Shown here: positions 4,869 through 5,935 of the stretch, piece by piece | Position numbering within the stretch: position 1 is the stretch's first letter | Layout of the letters: each line of letters starts with the position of its first letter | Source of the DNA: an uncultured Oscillospiraceae bacterium | Lineage (GTDB): Bacteria > Bacillota > Clostridia > Oscillospirales > Acutalibacteraceae | Direction: 5' to 3' | NCBI GenBank assembly: GCA_902495835.1 | Contig: CABUYS010000084.1 | Coordinates: forward strand, 1 to 5,935 | DNA: 5,935 nucleotides | Notes under the pieces: generated by a model | What the model was told of the DNA's origin: nothing | The model's input: the letters and a program-made list of their open reading frames with translations, nothing else | Database searches by the model: none | Program-made: the position numbers and the translations under genes

Positions 4869-5186
4869 ATGAGCGGTGTAATTAACAATGAAGAACAAAT
4901 AGAGGCATTAAGTGATTTTGAATTAAGAAATATTTCAGGGGGGATGCCTAATCCCGTAAGCGGAATGAGTTACGAAAAAGCATGGAAAATAGCTAAAAAA
5001 TGGGAAGCCGAAGCGAAAGAAAAGGGCTTAAAAAAAGGTCAGTGGGGAACCGGAGAAAGTTTTATGAAATGGTGGGCAAGCAGCAATAAAGACAGAAAAG
5101 ATTACCTTGACCACAAAAAAGAAGTTGATGAATATATCCAAGGCGGAGAAATTTTGGGCGGAGAAGCTTTATCTAATCAAATATAA
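4869..5186 (+). CDS. Double-glycine-leader precursor, last array member
   Basis: 105 residues. The leader MSGVINNEEQIEALSDFELR ends NISGG (Gly24-Gly25); it is the most divergent leader, with Phe in place of the acidic residue before the conserved Leu. The 80-residue core starts MPNPVSGMSYEKAWKIAKKW, is rich in Lys, Glu, Gly and Trp (five Trp), has no cysteine and ends in a Gly-Gly-containing segment (YIQGGEILGGEALSNQI). The segment SYEKAWKIAKKWEAEAKEK resembles the TLREWEKIWKEEKERKEK helix of the gene at 4168. AGGAGAGG (4855-4862) precedes ATG 4869. Its last 18 bases overlap the 3' end of the opposite-strand peptidase gene, and a strong terminator lies 10 bases beyond its stop. Confidence 0.78.
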   Translation: MSGVINNEEQIEALSDFELRNISGGMPNPVSGMSYEKAWKIAKKWEAEAKEKGLKKGQWGTGESFMKWWASSNKDRKDYLDHKKEVDEYIQGGEILGGEALSNQI

Positions 5187-5935
5187 CCTTTTTTGCGGAG
5201 GGCACAGTGGTGTACCTCCGTTTTTTGTAACCAAAACCATTTCTTCAACGGAACCTCCGTTTTCGATTTGAATGCGTGGTTCTATTGTATAAACACCGTT
5301 TTCTTTCAGTAAAAGAGAAGAACGTTTGTGCCCTTTGGGCGAAATACTTGTTCCGGGATTGTGAGCTTCTTCGCCTATGGGGTGACCCGTAGCGTGGTTA
5401 TAGTTGGGATATCCTTGACTTAATATATAATTCCTTACAATCTCATCAACTTCGTAGCCTTTTTTTGAAGGTTTAAAATTTTCTATTCCGAGTTCTATGG
5501 ATTTTACAAGAGTATCAAATACTCTTGACACTTTTTCGGGCGGAGCGGATTCTTGATTTTTTAATGCATATCCCATTCTTTGAATATCACTTGAATATTT
5601 TTTCCCGTTTGACAAAGTTATTTTTACTCCGAAATCGAAATATATAGTGTCTCCTCGCTTAAAAATTGTATCCCCTGCACCTGAGTGACCGCCTTTTTTT
5701 AAGTTTTCTCCGACAAGTACTACAGGGCACAATTCTTTTTCCCAAGAGAGTTCTTCATTTATAATTCCGTATTTTTTGAAATAAGTAGGTTTGAATGAAA
5801 ATATGTTGTGAACTAATTTAAGAATTTGTCTTTCAGTCATCCCTATTTTTATTTTTCTGAAGGCTGTATTTAATATTTCAAGTGCTCTTGAGGCCGCGAT
5901 TTTTAAATACTTAATATCTTCATCTGTTTTTGAAT
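5169..5935 (-). CDS. M24 family metallopeptidase (Xaa-Pro aminopeptidase-like), C-terminal part; 5' end outside window
   Basis: A pita-bread-fold metallopeptidase that removes N-terminal residues or acts on Xaa-Pro bonds. The frame is open to the window edge, giving 254 residues; the Met codon at 5838-5840 is internal because SKTDEDIKYLKIAAS... and KIGMTE, typical of M24 domains, lie upstream of or across it. Counting from that Met, the metal ligands are Asp69 (YFDFG), Asp85 (SSDIQR), His153 (ATGHPIGEEAH), Glu187 (YTIEPR) and Glu199 (GGSVEEMVLV), a complete set. The GGHSGAGD stretch (50-57) carries the usual substrate-side His. Whether it has the N-terminal creatinase domain cannot be seen. 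It converges on the peptide array and is probably ordinary housekeeping, not a leader protease, since double-glycine cleavage is endoproteolytic. Confidence 0.9.
   Translation of the reverse strand, partial: SKTDEDIKYLKIAASRALEILNTAFRKIKIGMTERQILKLVHNIFSFKPTYFKKYGIINEELSWEKELCPVVLVGENLKKGGHSGAGDTIFKRGDTIYFDFGVKITLSNGKKYSSDIQRMGYALKNQESAPPEKVSRVFDTLVKSIELGIENFKPSKKGYEVDEIVRNYILSQGYPNYNHATGHPIGEEAHNPGTSISPKGHKRSSLLLKENGVYTIEPRIQIENGGSVEEMVLVTKNGGTPLCPPQKRLYLIR
5196..5226 (+). terminator. Strong rho-independent terminator of the peptide array, inside the opposing CDS
   Basis: CGGAGG (5196-5201) pairs with CCTCCG (5215-5220). Inside, GCAC (5202-5205) pairs with GTGT (5210-5213) around the loop AGTG, with one bulged A at 5214. 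TTTTTT follows at 5221-5226. The stem is GC-rich in otherwise AT-rich DNA and starts 10 bases after the stop of the last array gene. It works for the + strand only; the other side is also T, not A. The same bases encode part of the C-terminus of the M24 peptidase. Confidence 0.85.

Noticed and set aside
5169..5935. M24 peptidase as the leader-removing protease of the RiPP locus
   Set aside because: M24 enzymes are exopeptidases acting at N-termini, it is on the opposite strand with its own context, and double-glycine leaders are normally cut by C39 domains.

Overview
The window is AT-rich bacterial DNA with tightly packed genes, strong AGGAGG-type ribosome-binding sites, TAA/TAG stops only and a MEP-pathway isoprenoid gene. 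This fits a low-GC Firmicute (Clostridia or Tissierellia-like), but nothing here fixes the genus. No tRNA, rRNA, CRISPR array, transposase or integrase was seen.

Layout: (1) 1-278 is the 3' end of ispH on the + strand. (2) 312-1841 encodes an unrecognised, highly charged protein of about 509 residues with a helical N-terminal half, two proline-rich motifs, ten-residue Asp-Lys-Ser-Lys repeats and a basic tail. (3) 1868-3155 holds a small double-glycine-leader peptide gene followed 22 bases later by a radical SAM/SPASM peptide-modifying enzyme. (4) 3156-3525 is mostly non-coding, with a decayed leader-like ORF, several inverted repeats and a perfect palindrome just before the next ribosome-binding site. 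(5) 3526-5186 is a tandem array of four intact genes and one broken gene, all with leaders of the type E-D-L-x-x-V-(S/A)-G-G but with very different downstream regions. (6) 5169-5935, on the - strand, is the C-terminal part of an M24 metallopeptidase whose 3' end overlaps the last array gene.

The central reading is that 1868-5186 is a RiPP-type locus. One maturase (2097-3155) is surrounded by five intact and at least one broken precursor gene that share a leader and differ in the core. Core peptides are rich in Lys and Glu, some in Trp, and almost lack Cys, so this is not a standard sactipeptide or lanthipeptide set. No transporter or C39 leader peptidase is visible in the window. The array shows repeated duplication and decay: a conserved intergenic spacer recurs between units, one gene carries two successive leaders, and its neighbouring locus has the same two-leader plan broken by a frameshift and an in-frame stop. 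A strong rho-independent terminator for the array lies inside the coding sequence of the convergent peptidase gene.
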